The position numbers and the translations under genes are program-made. The notes beneath the pieces were generated by a model, which was not told where the DNA came from, did not search any database, and saw only the letters and a program-made list of their open reading frames with translations. From Streptomyces sp. A012304 (GTDB taxonomy: Bacteria > Actinomycetota > Actinomycetes > Streptomycetales > Streptomycetaceae), in the NCBI RefSeq assembly GCF_026008495.1, contig NZ_BQUN01000188.1, positions 207,616 to 249,514 on the forward strand: a DNA stretch of 41,899 nt, given 5' to 3'. Below, piece after piece: positions 1 to 8,979 of this stretch (positions are counted from its first letter, which is position 1; the number at the start of each line of letters is the position of its first letter).

Positions 1-204
1 CTGTGTTGCTCCACCGGTCCAACTTAGGTCGGCTTATGTGCCGAATCGGGCACGGGACACGCCGTCGGGAAGACCTTGGCCATGCGTTCGACAGGGCCGC
101 CGGGGCAGGGCCGGGCACGCCGTAAACTGGTGGATCGGCCGGTCTCCTGGCCCCCTGGCCCGCTCACCGGCCCCCTGGCCCTCTCACGTACGGGAAGTCG
201 CAAC

Positions 205-1293
<1,089 letters not shown>

Positions 1294-1347
1294 TGCCTGA
1301 GTCCTTGATCGGCTAACGTGGCTGGTCAGGGCATGAATCCCCAGGTC

Positions 1348-1380
1348 AGGGGCCAGATCATCGAGTCTGGCCCCTTCCTG
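1348..1380 (+). terminator. Rho-independent-like terminator downstream of ychF
   Basis: A perfect 10-bp stem AGGGGCCAGA / TCTGGCCCCT (1348-1357 and 1366-1375) with an 8-nt loop is followed by TCCTGTTTTC. It lies inside the element, 55 nt after the ychF stop, and would end ychF transcripts before the cargo genes. Confidence 0.75.
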
Positions 1381-1415
1381 TTTTCTCCTGCGGATTCAGG
1401 CTGTTTCCGGGTCGT

Positions 1416-1438
1416 GTGCTGACTTGGTGCTGACCCTG
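1416..1438. repeat. Left-end arm-type repeat (two GTGCTGAC)
   Basis: Two GTGCTGAC octamers (1416-1423, 1427-1434) are separated by TTG and followed by CCTG. The whole 23 bp is identical to 16567-16589 at the other end of the element. Position and repetition fit integrase arm-binding sites. Confidence 0.65.
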
Positions 1439-1528
1439 GCGGCGACTCTCAGAAGCTCTGACCTGGGGCTCCGGTGGGAGAGGGGAGGACAGCCGAAGGG
1501 ATTGACCCGGACGAAGCGACGGCGGACC

Positions 1529-1548
1529 GGTTTCCCGTTCTGGAAACC
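1529..1548. promoter_or_regulatory. Inverted repeat, candidate operator of the element's regulator
   Basis: GGTTTCC-cgttct-GGAAACC is a perfect 7-bp inverted repeat immediately upstream of the putative -35 of the regulatory module. It is a plausible site for the XRE regulator encoded at 2343-3173, but no second copy was seen. Confidence 0.45.
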
Positions 1549-1556
1549 CGAACCTC

Positions 1557-1586
1557 TTGTTGTGCAGGCTGCCGGCTGGGAACGAT
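1557..1586 (+). promoter_or_regulatory. Putative promoter of the regulatory module
   Basis: TTGTTG at 1557-1562 and AACGAT at 1581-1586 are separated by 18 bp and lie 40 nt before the ATG at 1626. The match to consensus is moderate. Confidence 0.35.
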
Positions 1587-1625
1587 GAACGGGACACCGG
1601 AGCAGGGGAACGAGGGGGGCACCGT

Positions 1626-1817
1626 ATGAGGCTGACGAAGCTGGCCACCACCTGTGAGAACGGGGACTGTCCCACCCTGTATGCGACCGACAAGGGAACC
1701 CTGATCGTGCAGGGAGGCGTGCCGACGGGACACGGCCTCGACGTGCCGGAGGGCGAATCCCTGGTGGAAATCCCGATGGACCTCATCCGGAAGGCAATCC
1801 GTGATCAGCGCATCTAA
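1626..1817 (+). CDS. Small hypothetical protein upstream of DUF6879 gene
   Basis: This 63-aa protein starts MRLTKLATTCENGDC and contains a conserved-looking CxxxxC pair, then T-L-Y-A-T-D-K-G-T-L and a VPEGESLVEIP segment. I recognise no function. The longer open frame begins at 1557, but ATG 1626 has a strong GAGGGGGG ribosome site and is preferred. Its 3' end overlaps the DUF6879 gene by 17 bp, so the two are probably translationally coupled. In Streptomyces such small ORFs commonly precede DUF6879 and XRE/DUF5753 genes, so it is likely part of that regulatory module. Confidence 0.75.
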   Translation: MRLTKLATTCENGDCPTLYATDKGTLIVQGGVPTGHGLDVPEGESLVEIPMDLIRKAIRDQRI

Positions 1818-2346
1818 CGACCTGGCTGCCCGCTTCTCCACCTTCCAGGAAGAGGCGTTCCGGCTGGAGACCCTCGACGACTACAGCAACTCGGGCAACC
1901 CTGCCGCCTTCCGTGCCTTCCTCGCGGGGGAGACCAAGCCCGCCGACTACAACGCGGGCTGGCTGGAGACCGTGCGAAAGGCGACGGAGAGCGGCAAGCG
2001 CATGGTGCGCGTCCACGTCCTGTCCCGCCCGCTCACGCCGTACCTCCGCTACGAGCTGAGCTGGGGTTACCAGACGAACATGACGGCGGGTGAGGAGTTC
2101 CACATCCTCGACACGACCGACCGCCCGAATCCGCTGGAGGGTGTGCCCGATTTCTGGCTCTTCGACGGCCGCGAGCCTGTGGTGCTCAACTACGACGAGA
2201 ACGGCGCGTTCACCGGGCCGACGTTCGTCCCGGCACCGGGAGCGTTGCCCACGGGCGAGGAGTCCCAGTACGCGACGTATCGAAGCGTCGCCCTGGCCAT
2301 GTCGGTGCCGTTCACCGAGTGGTGGGGAAAGCACGGAGCAGCGTGA
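1801..2346 (+). CDS. DUF6879 family protein
   Basis: This 181-aa protein resembles the actinobacterial DUF6879 family. It has an N-terminal segment around F-x-x-F-Q-E-E-A-F-R-L-E, a middle containing R-V-H-V-L-S-R-P-L-T-P-Y-L-R-Y-E, and the hallmark DFWLFDG with hydrophobic strands after it. The function of the family is unknown; members regularly sit next to an XRE/DUF5753 regulator, as here. The start is GTG 1801, overlapping the previous gene. The stop overlaps the GTG start of the regulator in a GTGA arrangement (2343-2346), so these genes form one translationally coupled unit. Confidence 0.8.
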   Translation: MISASNDLAARFSTFQEEAFRLETLDDYSNSGNPAAFRAFLAGETKPADYNAGWLETVRKATESGKRMVRVHVLSRPLTPYLRYELSWGYQTNMTAGEEFHILDTTDRPNPLEGVPDFWLFDGREPVVLNYDENGAFTGPTFVPAPGALPTGEESQYATYRSVALAMSVPFTEWWGKHGAA

Positions 2347-3173
2347 ATCAGGCAGAACTCGGCGCCGCGCTGCGGGCGCTGCGGCAGGTGTCCGGCAAGG
2401 AGGCCAAGGCCGTCGCCCGCAGCGCAGTCATGTCGACCGCCAAGCTGTCGAAGATCGAGAACGGCCGTGTCGCCCCGGCGACGGCGGACGTGGAACGCAT
2501 CCTCACGGCCTTGGACGTGTCCCCGGAGATCAAGGCCGAGTACCTCGCCGTAGCCCGTGCACAGGCCACAGAGGCGACCGCATGGCGCCTGTTCCGGCGC
2601 ATGGGCTACCACAAGAAGCAGGAGCAGATCAGGGCGTTGGAGTCTTCGATGACGCTCCTGCGCCTCTTCCAGCCGTCCCTGGTCCCCGGTCTGCTCCAGA
2701 CGCCCGAGTACATCCGGGCAGTGTTGGAGCCGAAGGGCCTCACGGACGAACAGCTCTCCCGTACGGTCTCCGCCCGGATCGAGCGGCAACGCGTCCTGTA
2801 CGACACCAGCAAAGCCCTGCACTTCGTGGTTACGGAACCCGTCCTGCGCTGGCGTCTCCTTCCGCCCGCGATGATGGCGGGCCAGCTGGACCGCATCGTG
2901 TCGGTGTCCCGCCTGCCGAACGTGGACGTGCGCGTGGTCCCCCTCGACGCGCCGCAGCGCGACGTGCCCGGTCACTCCTTCGTCATCCGGGACGACCGTG
3001 TGGTGACGGTCGAGACGACACACGCTGAGGTGGTCGTCACCGACCCACGGGACGTCTCTCTGTACGTCGAGAAGTTCGACCGCTTCGCCTCCGTGTCCCT
3101 TGCTGGAGACACAATGCGCGCCCTAGTCGAGGACATCAGGGACGCGTTCTTGCGCGAACGGGAAACGCCCTAG
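2343..3173 (+). CDS. XRE-family HTH regulator with DUF5753 domain
   Basis: This 276-aa DNA-binding regulator has an N-terminal helix-turn-helix around residues 4-60 (LRALRQVSGKEA ... STAKLSKIENGRV). The DUF5753 part runs from about residue 95 to the end, recognisable by LVPGLLQTPEYIRAV and the stretch ending SFVIRDDRVV...E. Such regulators are very common in Streptomyces and are usually encoded beside small acidic or DUF proteins that they work with. GTG 2343 is chosen because it overlaps the preceding stop (GTGA); the frame also offers GTG 2319. It may bind the inverted repeat at 1529-1548 and control this module or the island. Confidence 0.88.
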   Translation: MNQAELGAALRALRQVSGKEAKAVARSAVMSTAKLSKIENGRVAPATADVERILTALDVSPEIKAEYLAVARAQATEATAWRLFRRMGYHKKQEQIRALESSMTLLRLFQPSLVPGLLQTPEYIRAVLEPKGLTDEQLSRTVSARIERQRVLYDTSKALHFVVTEPVLRWRLLPPAMMAGQLDRIVSVSRLPNVDVRVVPLDAPQRDVPGHSFVIRDDRVVTVETTHAEVVVTDPRDVSLYVEKFDRFASVSLAGDTMRALVEDIRDAFLRERETP

Positions 3174-3234
3174 CTTCGGCCCCTCGGACCGGCTGAGCAT
3201 GGCCTTCTCGACGAGATTCGGGGAGGCATACGAG

Positions 3235-3438
3235 ATGCACGGAGAACCGTCGACGCTGCCGGAGCCGGTGGCTTCTTCCCTACCGCCGGCACGGCCGGAA
3301 CCCGTCCCGGGCTGCCGGGACTGCCTCGGCCTCGCGGTACAACGGGCCAACGCCGGATCGGTCTGGGACTACTCCAAGGTGTCCGACATGAACGTGACCC
3401 TGCGCGCACACCTGCGGGACGCGCACGGGGGCGAGTAA
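3235..3438 (+). CDS. Small Cys/His protein, possibly zinc-binding
   Basis: This 67-aa protein has a proline-rich N-terminus, then CRDC near residue 29 and HLRDAH near the C-terminus, together a possible C2H2-type metal site. The open frame starts at 3199, but ATG 3235 has GGGGAGG upstream. Its stop and the next ATG share bases (TAATG, 3436-3440), which indicates coupling with the DUF7848-like gene. I do not recognise a specific function. Confidence 0.65.
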   Translation: MHGEPSTLPEPVASSLPPARPEPVPGCRDCLGLAVQRANAGSVWDYSKVSDMNVTLRAHLRDAHGGE

Positions 3439-4331
3439 TGCCCCGCGCTGTGCTGCGGTACGTCACGCACCGCATCACCCAGCACCCAGACACCGACGTG
3501 ACGTTCGAGGCCGAGTGTCTCCGCTGCGACTGGTCGGCGACGCCTTCCGAGGACGGGGCGGCCGTGGACATCGGGTGCATGGGGCACATGGGACGCACCG
3601 GCCACGAGGGATTCAGGCGGGTGTGCACGTCGTTCGCTCTGGTGGCTTCAGTTGCCGTCAGACGCGCTGGAGGCGACGCCGACGGCCCCAGCACGCGACA
3701 CAGACACGAACCTCCGTATGAGATCGAACAGGACGAAACCCATGGCGAAGCGTTCCGAGCCGAAGAAGACGATGACCAAGGAGGAGTGGATCGAACAACA
3801 GCTGGCCAATGCCCCGGAGCGGACGGCCGAGGATGTCTGGTGGGTGCTCAACAGGTTCGGCTTCCCGACGGAACAGGTGGAGGCGGCCTACCAGGCGATG
3901 CTCCGGGAGAAGGAGGAACGCGCCGCAAGGCGCACAGCTGGAGCCCTGAGCTTCATCGCGGCTCCAAGGCTCCGCGCCACTCGGCGAGCCGGTCAGCCTG
4001 CCTGGCTCACGAGACGGGCTGTGTTCAGCTGAGCGGGGATGCGCAGGCCATGAACGGTCCTGCCGCCCGGCTCCACGATTCTCCCCTGGCTAGAGCTGCC
4101 GCGCCTTCCGAGCGCAGCGACGTGACCACTGGGGTCAGGAAGTCCGTACGCCAATGCTGCACGGCCTCCGGCTTCATGCCGCTCGCCTCGACCGAGGCCC
4201 CCGCCCTGGCTTCGAGTACGGACGCGCCCTGCGCCGCGTCGTCCCCGGTCCACTCGTCCACGTGCTCGGCCACCAGGGCCCACGTCAGCTTGATCATGCG
4301 CGGATCGTACGGACGGCGGCGGGCGGCGTGA
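3438..4331 (+). CDS. DUF7848-like small protein with damaged 3' end
   Basis: Only the first 70 or so codons look real. They resemble small Streptomyces proteins that I recall as DUF7848: an RYVTHRITQHPDTDVTF start, ECLRCDW, and the ending H-E-G-F-R-R-V-C-T-S-F-A-L-V. Relatives stop soon after FALV. Here the frame stays open to 4331 but beyond about 3650 it has lost third-position GC bias and runs antisense or out of frame to other candidate genes. From 3652 the codon bias moves to the +1 frame, so an indel near 3640-3652 probably removed the normal stop. The listed end is the formal stop of the open frame, not the end of the conserved protein. Confidence 0.5.
   Translation: MPRAVLRYVTHRITQHPDTDVTFEAECLRCDWSATPSEDGAAVDIGCMGHMGRTGHEGFRRVCTSFALVASVAVRRAGGDADGPSTRHRHEPPYEIEQDETHGEAFRAEEDDDQGGVDRTTAGQCPGADGRGCLVGAQQVRLPDGTGGGGLPGDAPGEGGTRRKAHSWSPELHRGSKAPRHSASRSACLAHETGCVQLSGDAQAMNGPAARLHDSPLARAAAPSERSDVTTGVRKSVRQCCTASGFMPLASTEAPALASSTDAPCAASSPVHSSTCSATRAHVSLIMRGSYGRRRAA
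3742..4032 (+). CDS. Hypothetical protein (96 aa, charged)
   Basis: Codon use from about 3650 onward favours this frame. ATG 3742 starts MAKRSEPKKTMTKEEWIEQQ and is preceded by AGGACG. The predicted protein is rich in charged residues, with helical stretches (WVLNRFGFPTEQVEAAYQAML, REKEERAARR), and ends in a basic tail. No family is recognised. The frame also extends upstream to 3652, where it may hold the frameshifted end of the DUF7848-like gene. Confidence 0.5.
   Translation: MAKRSEPKKTMTKEEWIEQQLANAPERTAEDVWWVLNRFGFPTEQVEAAYQAMLREKEERAARRTAGALSFIAAPRLRATRRAGQPAWLTRRAVFS
4025..4297 (-). CDS. Hypothetical protein (90 aa)
   Basis: This minus-strand ORF begins MIKLTWALVAEHVDEWTGDD and contains EAVQHWRTDFLTPVV; the amino-acid make-up is that of an ordinary soluble protein. 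It converges on and overlaps the end of the 3742-4032 gene by 8 bp. No family or motif is recognised. Confidence rests on composition and codon bias only. Confidence 0.5.
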   Translation of the reverse strand: MIKLTWALVAEHVDEWTGDDAAQGASVLEARAGASVEASGMKPEAVQHWRTDFLTPVVTSLRSEGAAALARGESWSRAAGPFMACASPLS

Positions 4332-4541
4332 AGAGCCAGAGGTGAGAGCGGGGGTGGGGGGTACGACCCCCGAAGGGGCCCGTCGTCGGCCGCCGCGTCT
4401 TAGCAGCTCGGGTTCTGCCACGGTTCCAGGGGCGACGGGACAGCTGTGGCGCTCCCTCCGGCGGCGATAGAAGCCGCAGGTCAGCGGCGATCCGACCGTT
4501 CTGCAGGGCATCCGTTGGCACTGCACAGGAATGAGAAGCGC
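4298..4541. other. Gene-poor stretch between two minus-strand genes
   Basis: I see no supported gene here. It contains the G/C-rich run gggggtacgacccccgaagg near 4355, a layout often found in Streptomyces intergenic DNA, and presumably the promoter of the 90-aa gene ending at 4025. Confidence 0.4.
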
Positions 4542-4922
4542 TCAGGCCGCGGCCTCGCCGGGGTCCTCGTCCTCGTCTTCCGAGGAGCCGCCCCGCTCGT
4601 AACCCGACACGTCGATCTCGCGGCCGTCTGCGAGCCGTCTCTTGTGCGGGGCGACGTTGTGCTTGGCGGGCGGGTTCCGCTGCTCCTTCTCCTCTCTAGA
4701 GTCGGCGGCCGACCCGGTGTCCTGGGACTCCTCGGCGACGTTCTGTTCCTGGGCATGCCTAGCGGCCAGGACGGCGACGGCCAGGGCTGCGCTGCCGACC
4801 GTGCCGGCCACGGCGAGGATCTTCGGCTTGTGCTTGCTGACCCAGCCCTTCGCCTTGGTGAAAGAGGTGGGCTCGCCGTCCTCGGGGATGGGATCGCTGG
4901 GCGTGGAGTCAGTCACGCGCAC
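4542..4922 (-). CDS. Small single-pass membrane protein, hypothetical
   Basis: The 126-aa product has a short N-terminal soluble part, KAKGWVSKHKPK, then one hydrophobic segment (about residues 34-55, ILAVAGTVGSAALAVAVLAA) and a long charged tail rich in E, D and K, with RRLADGREIDVSGYERGG. The likely topology is a single membrane anchor with a hydrophilic C-terminal tail. Two GTG starts are possible (4922 and 4916). No family is recognised. It lies upstream of and divergent from hsdM. Confidence 0.6.
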   Translation of the reverse strand: MRVTDSTPSDPIPEDGEPTSFTKAKGWVSKHKPKILAVAGTVGSAALAVAVLAARHAQEQNVAEESQDTGSAADSREEKEQRNPPAKHNVAPHKRRLADGREIDVSGYERGGSSEDEDEDPGEAAA

Positions 4923-5157
4923 AGATCTACCGGACCCGTCCCTCGCCTGTCAGGCAATCACCCGACATCGCCCGATCAGGTTCCGTGGCGCTCGTACGTC
5001 TTCGAGTCTTCGCGAAGGTGCATCCTCTGGCCGCCGCAGCGGATTGCCGTCTTCGCTCTGTGGCCCGCCCGCCGGACGGCTCTGCTTGGCGTCGGCCGCG
5101 AGGTGCCTCTCTTCCCATAGAAGGCAGCTCTGCCGCTTTCTCTACTACGCTTCCCGC

Positions 5158-5313
5158 GTGGACTCGGCTGCCGCCGAGATCGTCGGCGAGGTCCGCGACG
5201 AGCACGACGGGCTCGACACGCTTGCGTGGAACTCGCATCGACGGCTGGAAACGGCCGCGCGACGTGCGTCACGCCGCAGGCATCAGGGTTGGCGGCCCGC
5301 GCGACCGCCATGA
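5158..5313 (+). CDS. Possible small ORF upstream of hsdM
   Basis: A GTG-started 51-codon frame begins VDSAAAEIVGEVRDEHDGLD and has good codon bias for about 35 codons before becoming arginine-rich. No ribosome site is evident. It may be a leader, a gene fragment or chance. The rest of 4923-5332 holds no other supported gene and must contain the hsdM promoter. Confidence 0.25.
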   Translation: MDSAAAEIVGEVRDEHDGLDTLAWNSHRRLETAARRASRRRHQGWRPARPP

Positions 5314-5332
5314 CATACCGGGAAGAAGAGCC

Positions 5333-7765
5333 TTGGCCCTCAAGAAGACAGACCTCTACAGCTCGCTCTGGAAGAGCTGCGACGAGCTGCGCGGCGGGAT
5401 GGACGCCGGCCAGTACAAGGACTACATCCTCACGCTGCTCTTCGTGAAGTACGTCTCCGACAAGGCCAAGGCCGACCCCGACAGTCTCATCGACGTCCCG
5501 CCCGGCGGCTCCTTCGACGACATGGTCGCCGCCAAGGGGGACAAGGAGATCGGCGACCGCTTCAACAAGATCGTCAGTCGTCTCGCCGAGGCGAACGACC
5601 TGCGCAACGTCATCGACCTCGCCGACTTTAACGATGAGGAGAAGCTCGGCAAGGGCAAGGAGATCCAGGACCGGCTCTCCAAGCTGGTCACGATCTTCAG
5701 CGACCTGGACTTCCGCGGCTCGCGCGCGGAGGGTGACGACCTTCTTGGTGACGCCTACGAGTACCTGATGCGCCACTTCGCCACGGAGTCCGGCAAGAGC
5801 AAGGGGCAGTTCTACACGCCCGCGGAGGTTTCGCGGGTTCTGGCCAAGGTGGTCGGCATCACCAAGGACACTCGCCAGGACCAGACGGTCTACGACCCGA
5901 CCTGTGGCTCAGGCTCGCTGCTTCTGAAGGTCGCTGCCGAGGCTCCGCGAGGCATCACGATCTACGGCCAGGAGAAGGACAACGCCACGTGGGCGTTGTC
6001 CAAGATGAACATGATCCTGCACGGGAACGAAGACGCAGAGATCCTCAAGGGCGACACGATCACGAGCCCTCAGTTCACCAACGGGAACGCACTCCAGACG
6101 TTCGACTTCGCCGTGGCCAACCCGCCGTTCTCGATCAAGTCCTGGAGCAACGGGCTGGAGCAGGAGTACGGCCGCTTCGAGTACGGCCGACCGCCGGAGA
6201 AGAACGGCGACTACGCCTTCCTGCTGCACATCCTCAAGTCACTCAAGAGCACGGGCAAGGCGGCGGTCATCCTCCCGCACGGCGTGCTCTTCCGCGGCAA
6301 CGCCGAAGCTGAGATCCGTCGGCGCCTGCTGAAGCAGGGGTTCATCAAGGGCATTATCGGCCTCCCCGCGAACCTCTTCTATGGGACCAGCATTCCCGCC
6401 TGCATCATCGTTCTGGACAAGGAGAACGCCGTCGGCCGCACGGGCGTCTTCATGATCGACGCGTCCAAGGGCTTCATCAAGGACGGCAACAAGAACCGCC
6501 TTCGCAGCCAGGACATCCACAAGATCGTCGACGTCTTCACGCGACAGACCACGATCGACCGCTACTCGCGCATGGTTCCGCTGTCGGAGATCGCCGATCC
6601 GAAGAACGACTACAACCTCAACATCCCCCGCTACGTCGACTCCTCCGAGCCCGAGGACATCCAGGACCTCCATGCGCACCTGCACGGCGGGATCCCCGAC
6701 CGCGACCTCGACGCGCTCGCCGGTTACTGGGACGCTTTTCCGCAGCTGCGCGCCCAGCTGTTGCAGCCGAACCGTCCTGGCTACAACGATCTGACCATCG
6801 ACGCTGACGAGATTCAGCAGGTGATCCTCGGCTCGCCCGAATTTCAGAAGTTCGCCGCCGGGGCCCGCACCCTCACGTCCGAGTGGTTTAGCGCACATCG
6901 CGATCGGCTCGAAGGCATCGACGCTGACACCCAGCCGAACGACCTTATCGCCACGCTCAGCGACGATCTGCTCGATCACTTCAAGTCGGTGCCTCTAGTG
7001 GACGAGTACGACGTCTACGAGCAACTCATGACCTATTGGCATGACGTCATGCACGACGACGTCTTCATGATTATGAACGACGGCTGGACCGAGGCCGCCA
7101 AGCCGCGCAAGATCACGGCAGACAAGAACCGTGCGCTGTCCGAGACGCCCGACCTATTGGTGGGGGCTGGTCGCAGCGCCGTCAAGTACAAGATGGACTT
7201 GATCCCGCCAGCTCTGATTGTGGCGCGCTATTTTGCCGACGACCAAGCCAAGCTCGACGAGCTTGTGGCAGCAGCCGAGGATGCCGGCCGTGCGGTTGCG
7301 GAGTACATCGAGGAGCATGCCTCGGAGGATGGGCTCCTGGCGGGTGCCATGGACGAAGAAAAGATCAACAAGGCGCTGGCGTCGGCCCGCCTGAAGGCCG
7401 CGCGTCACGAAGGAACGGATGACGACGAAGTGGAGGCCCTGGCGCACCTGATCAAGCTGTATAACGCAGAGGCCGTGGCCAAGAAGGCCGCTAAGGAAGC
7501 AGAGGCGGCGCTCCATCTTGCGACACTGAAGAAGTACGGCGACCTCACAGAGGGCGACGTGCGGAAACTCGTACTGGACGACAAGTGGTGGACGACGATC
7601 ACGGTGCGCGTGACCTCTAGGGTTGAGGCGCTGACGCTCGCTTTGGTGAGTCGTATCAGGGAACTTGGGGAGCGCTACGCCAAACCCGTCGGCGTGCTGG
7701 TCGCAGAACTGGAACATCTTGAATCCAAAGTCGCCCGGCATCTGGCCAACATGGGGGTCCGGTGA
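5333..7765 (+). CDS. hsdM: Type I restriction-modification system, DNA methyltransferase subunit HsdM
   Basis: This 810-aa modification subunit methylates adenine in the sequence chosen by HsdS, using S-adenosylmethionine. The N-terminal HsdM_N helical domain starts MALKKTDLYSSLWKSCDELR and includes YILTLLFVKYVSDK. The methylase core has QFYTP, DPTCGSGSLL (motif I, D188) and NPPF (motif IV, N263), typical of N6-adenine enzymes. A long C-terminal extension makes it larger than classical ~500-aa HsdM and ends in a helical, lysine/alanine-rich segment that probably contacts HsdS. The open frame begins at 4985, but similarity starts at TTG 5333, preceded by GGAAGAAGAG. The stop overlaps the hsdS GTG (GTGA). 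Confidence 0.95.
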   Translation: MALKKTDLYSSLWKSCDELRGGMDAGQYKDYILTLLFVKYVSDKAKADPDSLIDVPPGGSFDDMVAAKGDKEIGDRFNKIVSRLAEANDLRNVIDLADFNDEEKLGKGKEIQDRLSKLVTIFSDLDFRGSRAEGDDLLGDAYEYLMRHFATESGKSKGQFYTPAEVSRVLAKVVGITKDTRQDQTVYDPTCGSGSLLLKVAAEAPRGITIYGQEKDNATWALSKMNMILHGNEDAEILKGDTITSPQFTNGNALQTFDFAVANPPFSIKSWSNGLEQEYGRFEYGRPPEKNGDYAFLLHILKSLKSTGKAAVILPHGVLFRGNAEAEIRRRLLKQGFIKGIIGLPANLFYGTSIPACIIVLDKENAVGRTGVFMIDASKGFIKDGNKNRLRSQDIHKIVDVFTRQTTIDRYSRMVPLSEIADPKNDYNLNIPRYVDSSEPEDIQDLHAHLHGGIPDRDLDALAGYWDAFPQLRAQLLQPNRPGYNDLTIDADEIQQVILGSPEFQKFAAGARTLTSEWFSAHRDRLEGIDADTQPNDLIATLSDDLLDHFKSVPLVDEYDVYEQLMTYWHDVMHDDVFMIMNDGWTEAAKPRKITADKNRALSETPDLLVGAGRSAVKYKMDLIPPALIVARYFADDQAKLDELVAAAEDAGRAVAEYIEEHASEDGLLAGAMDEEKINKALASARLKAARHEGTDDDEVEALAHLIKLYNAEAVAKKAAKEAEAALHLATLKKYGDLTEGDVRKLVLDDKWWTTITVRVTSRVEALTLALVSRIRELGERYAKPVGVLVAELEHLESKVARHLANMGVR

Positions 7766-8979
7766 GCGCCCCGCCCGGCCCGCGGTGGCCTTCAAGCACC
7801 GTCGGTGAGCAGTTCGACGTGCAACTCGGGAAGATGCTCGATGCTGCCCGGAATACGGGCGAGCCTAAGCCATACCTTGGGAACCGGGCGGTGCAGTGGG
7901 GGCGGATTGACGTCAGTGCCGCTGGCGTGGTTCCCATGACCCGGGCAGATATGCATCGATACCGTCTGCGCCAAGGTGATCTCCTCGTATGCGAGGGGGG
8001 GGAAGTCGGTCGTGCGGCGATTTGGCAGAACCAACTTGCCGAGTGTTACTTCCAGAAGGCCCTGCACCGATTGCGACCCAAAGGCGGCTTTGACGTTCGG
8101 CTTATGCTGGCCTTCCTTGAGTACTGGGCGAACACCGGAGCATTCGCGAACTATGTGACACAGACGAGCATCGCTCATCTTCCCCGCGACAAATTTATTT
8201 CCATGCCGCTCCCCTTTCCGTCGCCGTCCGAGCAGCGACGCTTGGGTGAACTGTTCGATGATCTAAACGGTCTGGCCACTGCCCTGCAGCGCTTGATGGC
8301 CAAGAAGCGGGCGATCAAACAGGGGCTCATGCAACAGCTCCTCACCGGAAAGACGCGACTGCCGGGCTACCGGGAAACGTGGAATGAGGCTCGGCTCGGA
8401 GACCATGCCTCAATGAGTAGTGGCGGGACGCCGCCCTCCGGCGTGGCCAAATACTACGGTGGTGGAATCCCGTGGGTTTCTATCTCGGATATGACGCGAG
8501 CTGGCCGTTTCGTCCACGCAACGGAAAAAACCCTCAGCGCTGACGGACTGGCGCACTGCACTGCCAAGCTATATCCGGAAGGTGCCGTCTTGTATGCGAT
8601 GTACGCATCGCTCGGTGAGTGCGCCATCGCCATGGGCCGCGTGTCGTCCAGCCAAGCAATTCTCGGCATCGTGCCTGGTCGAGACCTCCATCGCGATTAC
8701 CTCTACTACTGCCTCACAGCCATGAAGGCACAGGTTAGGGAGATGGGTCAGCAGGGAACCCAGGCGAACCTAAATGCCACCATGGTTCGTGACCTCCGGA
8801 TCCTGCTTCCTCCTTTGGATGAGCAGGAGGCCATCGCTAAGGTGCTGTCTGATGCGGATGACGAACTGGATCACTTGCGAGTGCGTCTCGACAAGGAGCG
8901 GGCAGTGAGAACGGGAGTTATGCAGGAACTCCTCACCGGCCGAACCCAGTTGTCTGGGGGAACGGAGGACGCCAAGTGA
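7762..8979 (+). CDS. hsdS: Type I restriction-modification system, specificity subunit HsdS
   Basis: This 405-aa subunit decides the DNA target of the R-M complex. Two target-recognition domains are visible, each followed by a conserved spacer helix: the first ends near PLPFPSPSEQRRLGELFDDL...LMQQLLTGKTRL, the second near LLPPLDEQEAIAKVLSDAD...VMQELLTGRTQL. The second domain opens with the usual LGDHASMSSGGTPP and IPWVSISDM. Codon use is less GC-rich than in neighbouring genes, common for exchanged specificity subunits. Both ends overlap its partners by 4 bp, so M, S and R are translationally coupled. The recognition sequence cannot be read from the protein. Confidence 0.93.
   Translation: MSAPPGPRWPSSTVGEQFDVQLGKMLDAARNTGEPKPYLGNRAVQWGRIDVSAAGVVPMTRADMHRYRLRQGDLLVCEGGEVGRAAIWQNQLAECYFQKALHRLRPKGGFDVRLMLAFLEYWANTGAFANYVTQTSIAHLPRDKFISMPLPFPSPSEQRRLGELFDDLNGLATALQRLMAKKRAIKQGLMQQLLTGKTRLPGYRETWNEARLGDHASMSSGGTPPSGVAKYYGGGIPWVSISDMTRAGRFVHATEKTLSADGLAHCTAKLYPEGAVLYAMYASLGECAIAMGRVSSSQAILGIVPGRDLHRDYLYYCLTAMKAQVREMGQQGTQANLNATMVRDLRILLPPLDEQEAIAKVLSDADDELDHLRVRLDKERAVRTGVMQELLTGRTQLSGGTEDAK

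Noticed and set aside
130..186. Repeated ggccccctggccc upstream of ychF
   Set aside because: Short GC-rich near-tandem repeat of the kind common in this genome; no function can be argued.
4985..5332. Upstream extension of the hsdM frame
   Set aside because: The translated part is arginine/serine-rich and unlike any HsdM; the family start MALKK falls at TTG 5333 with a ribosome site.
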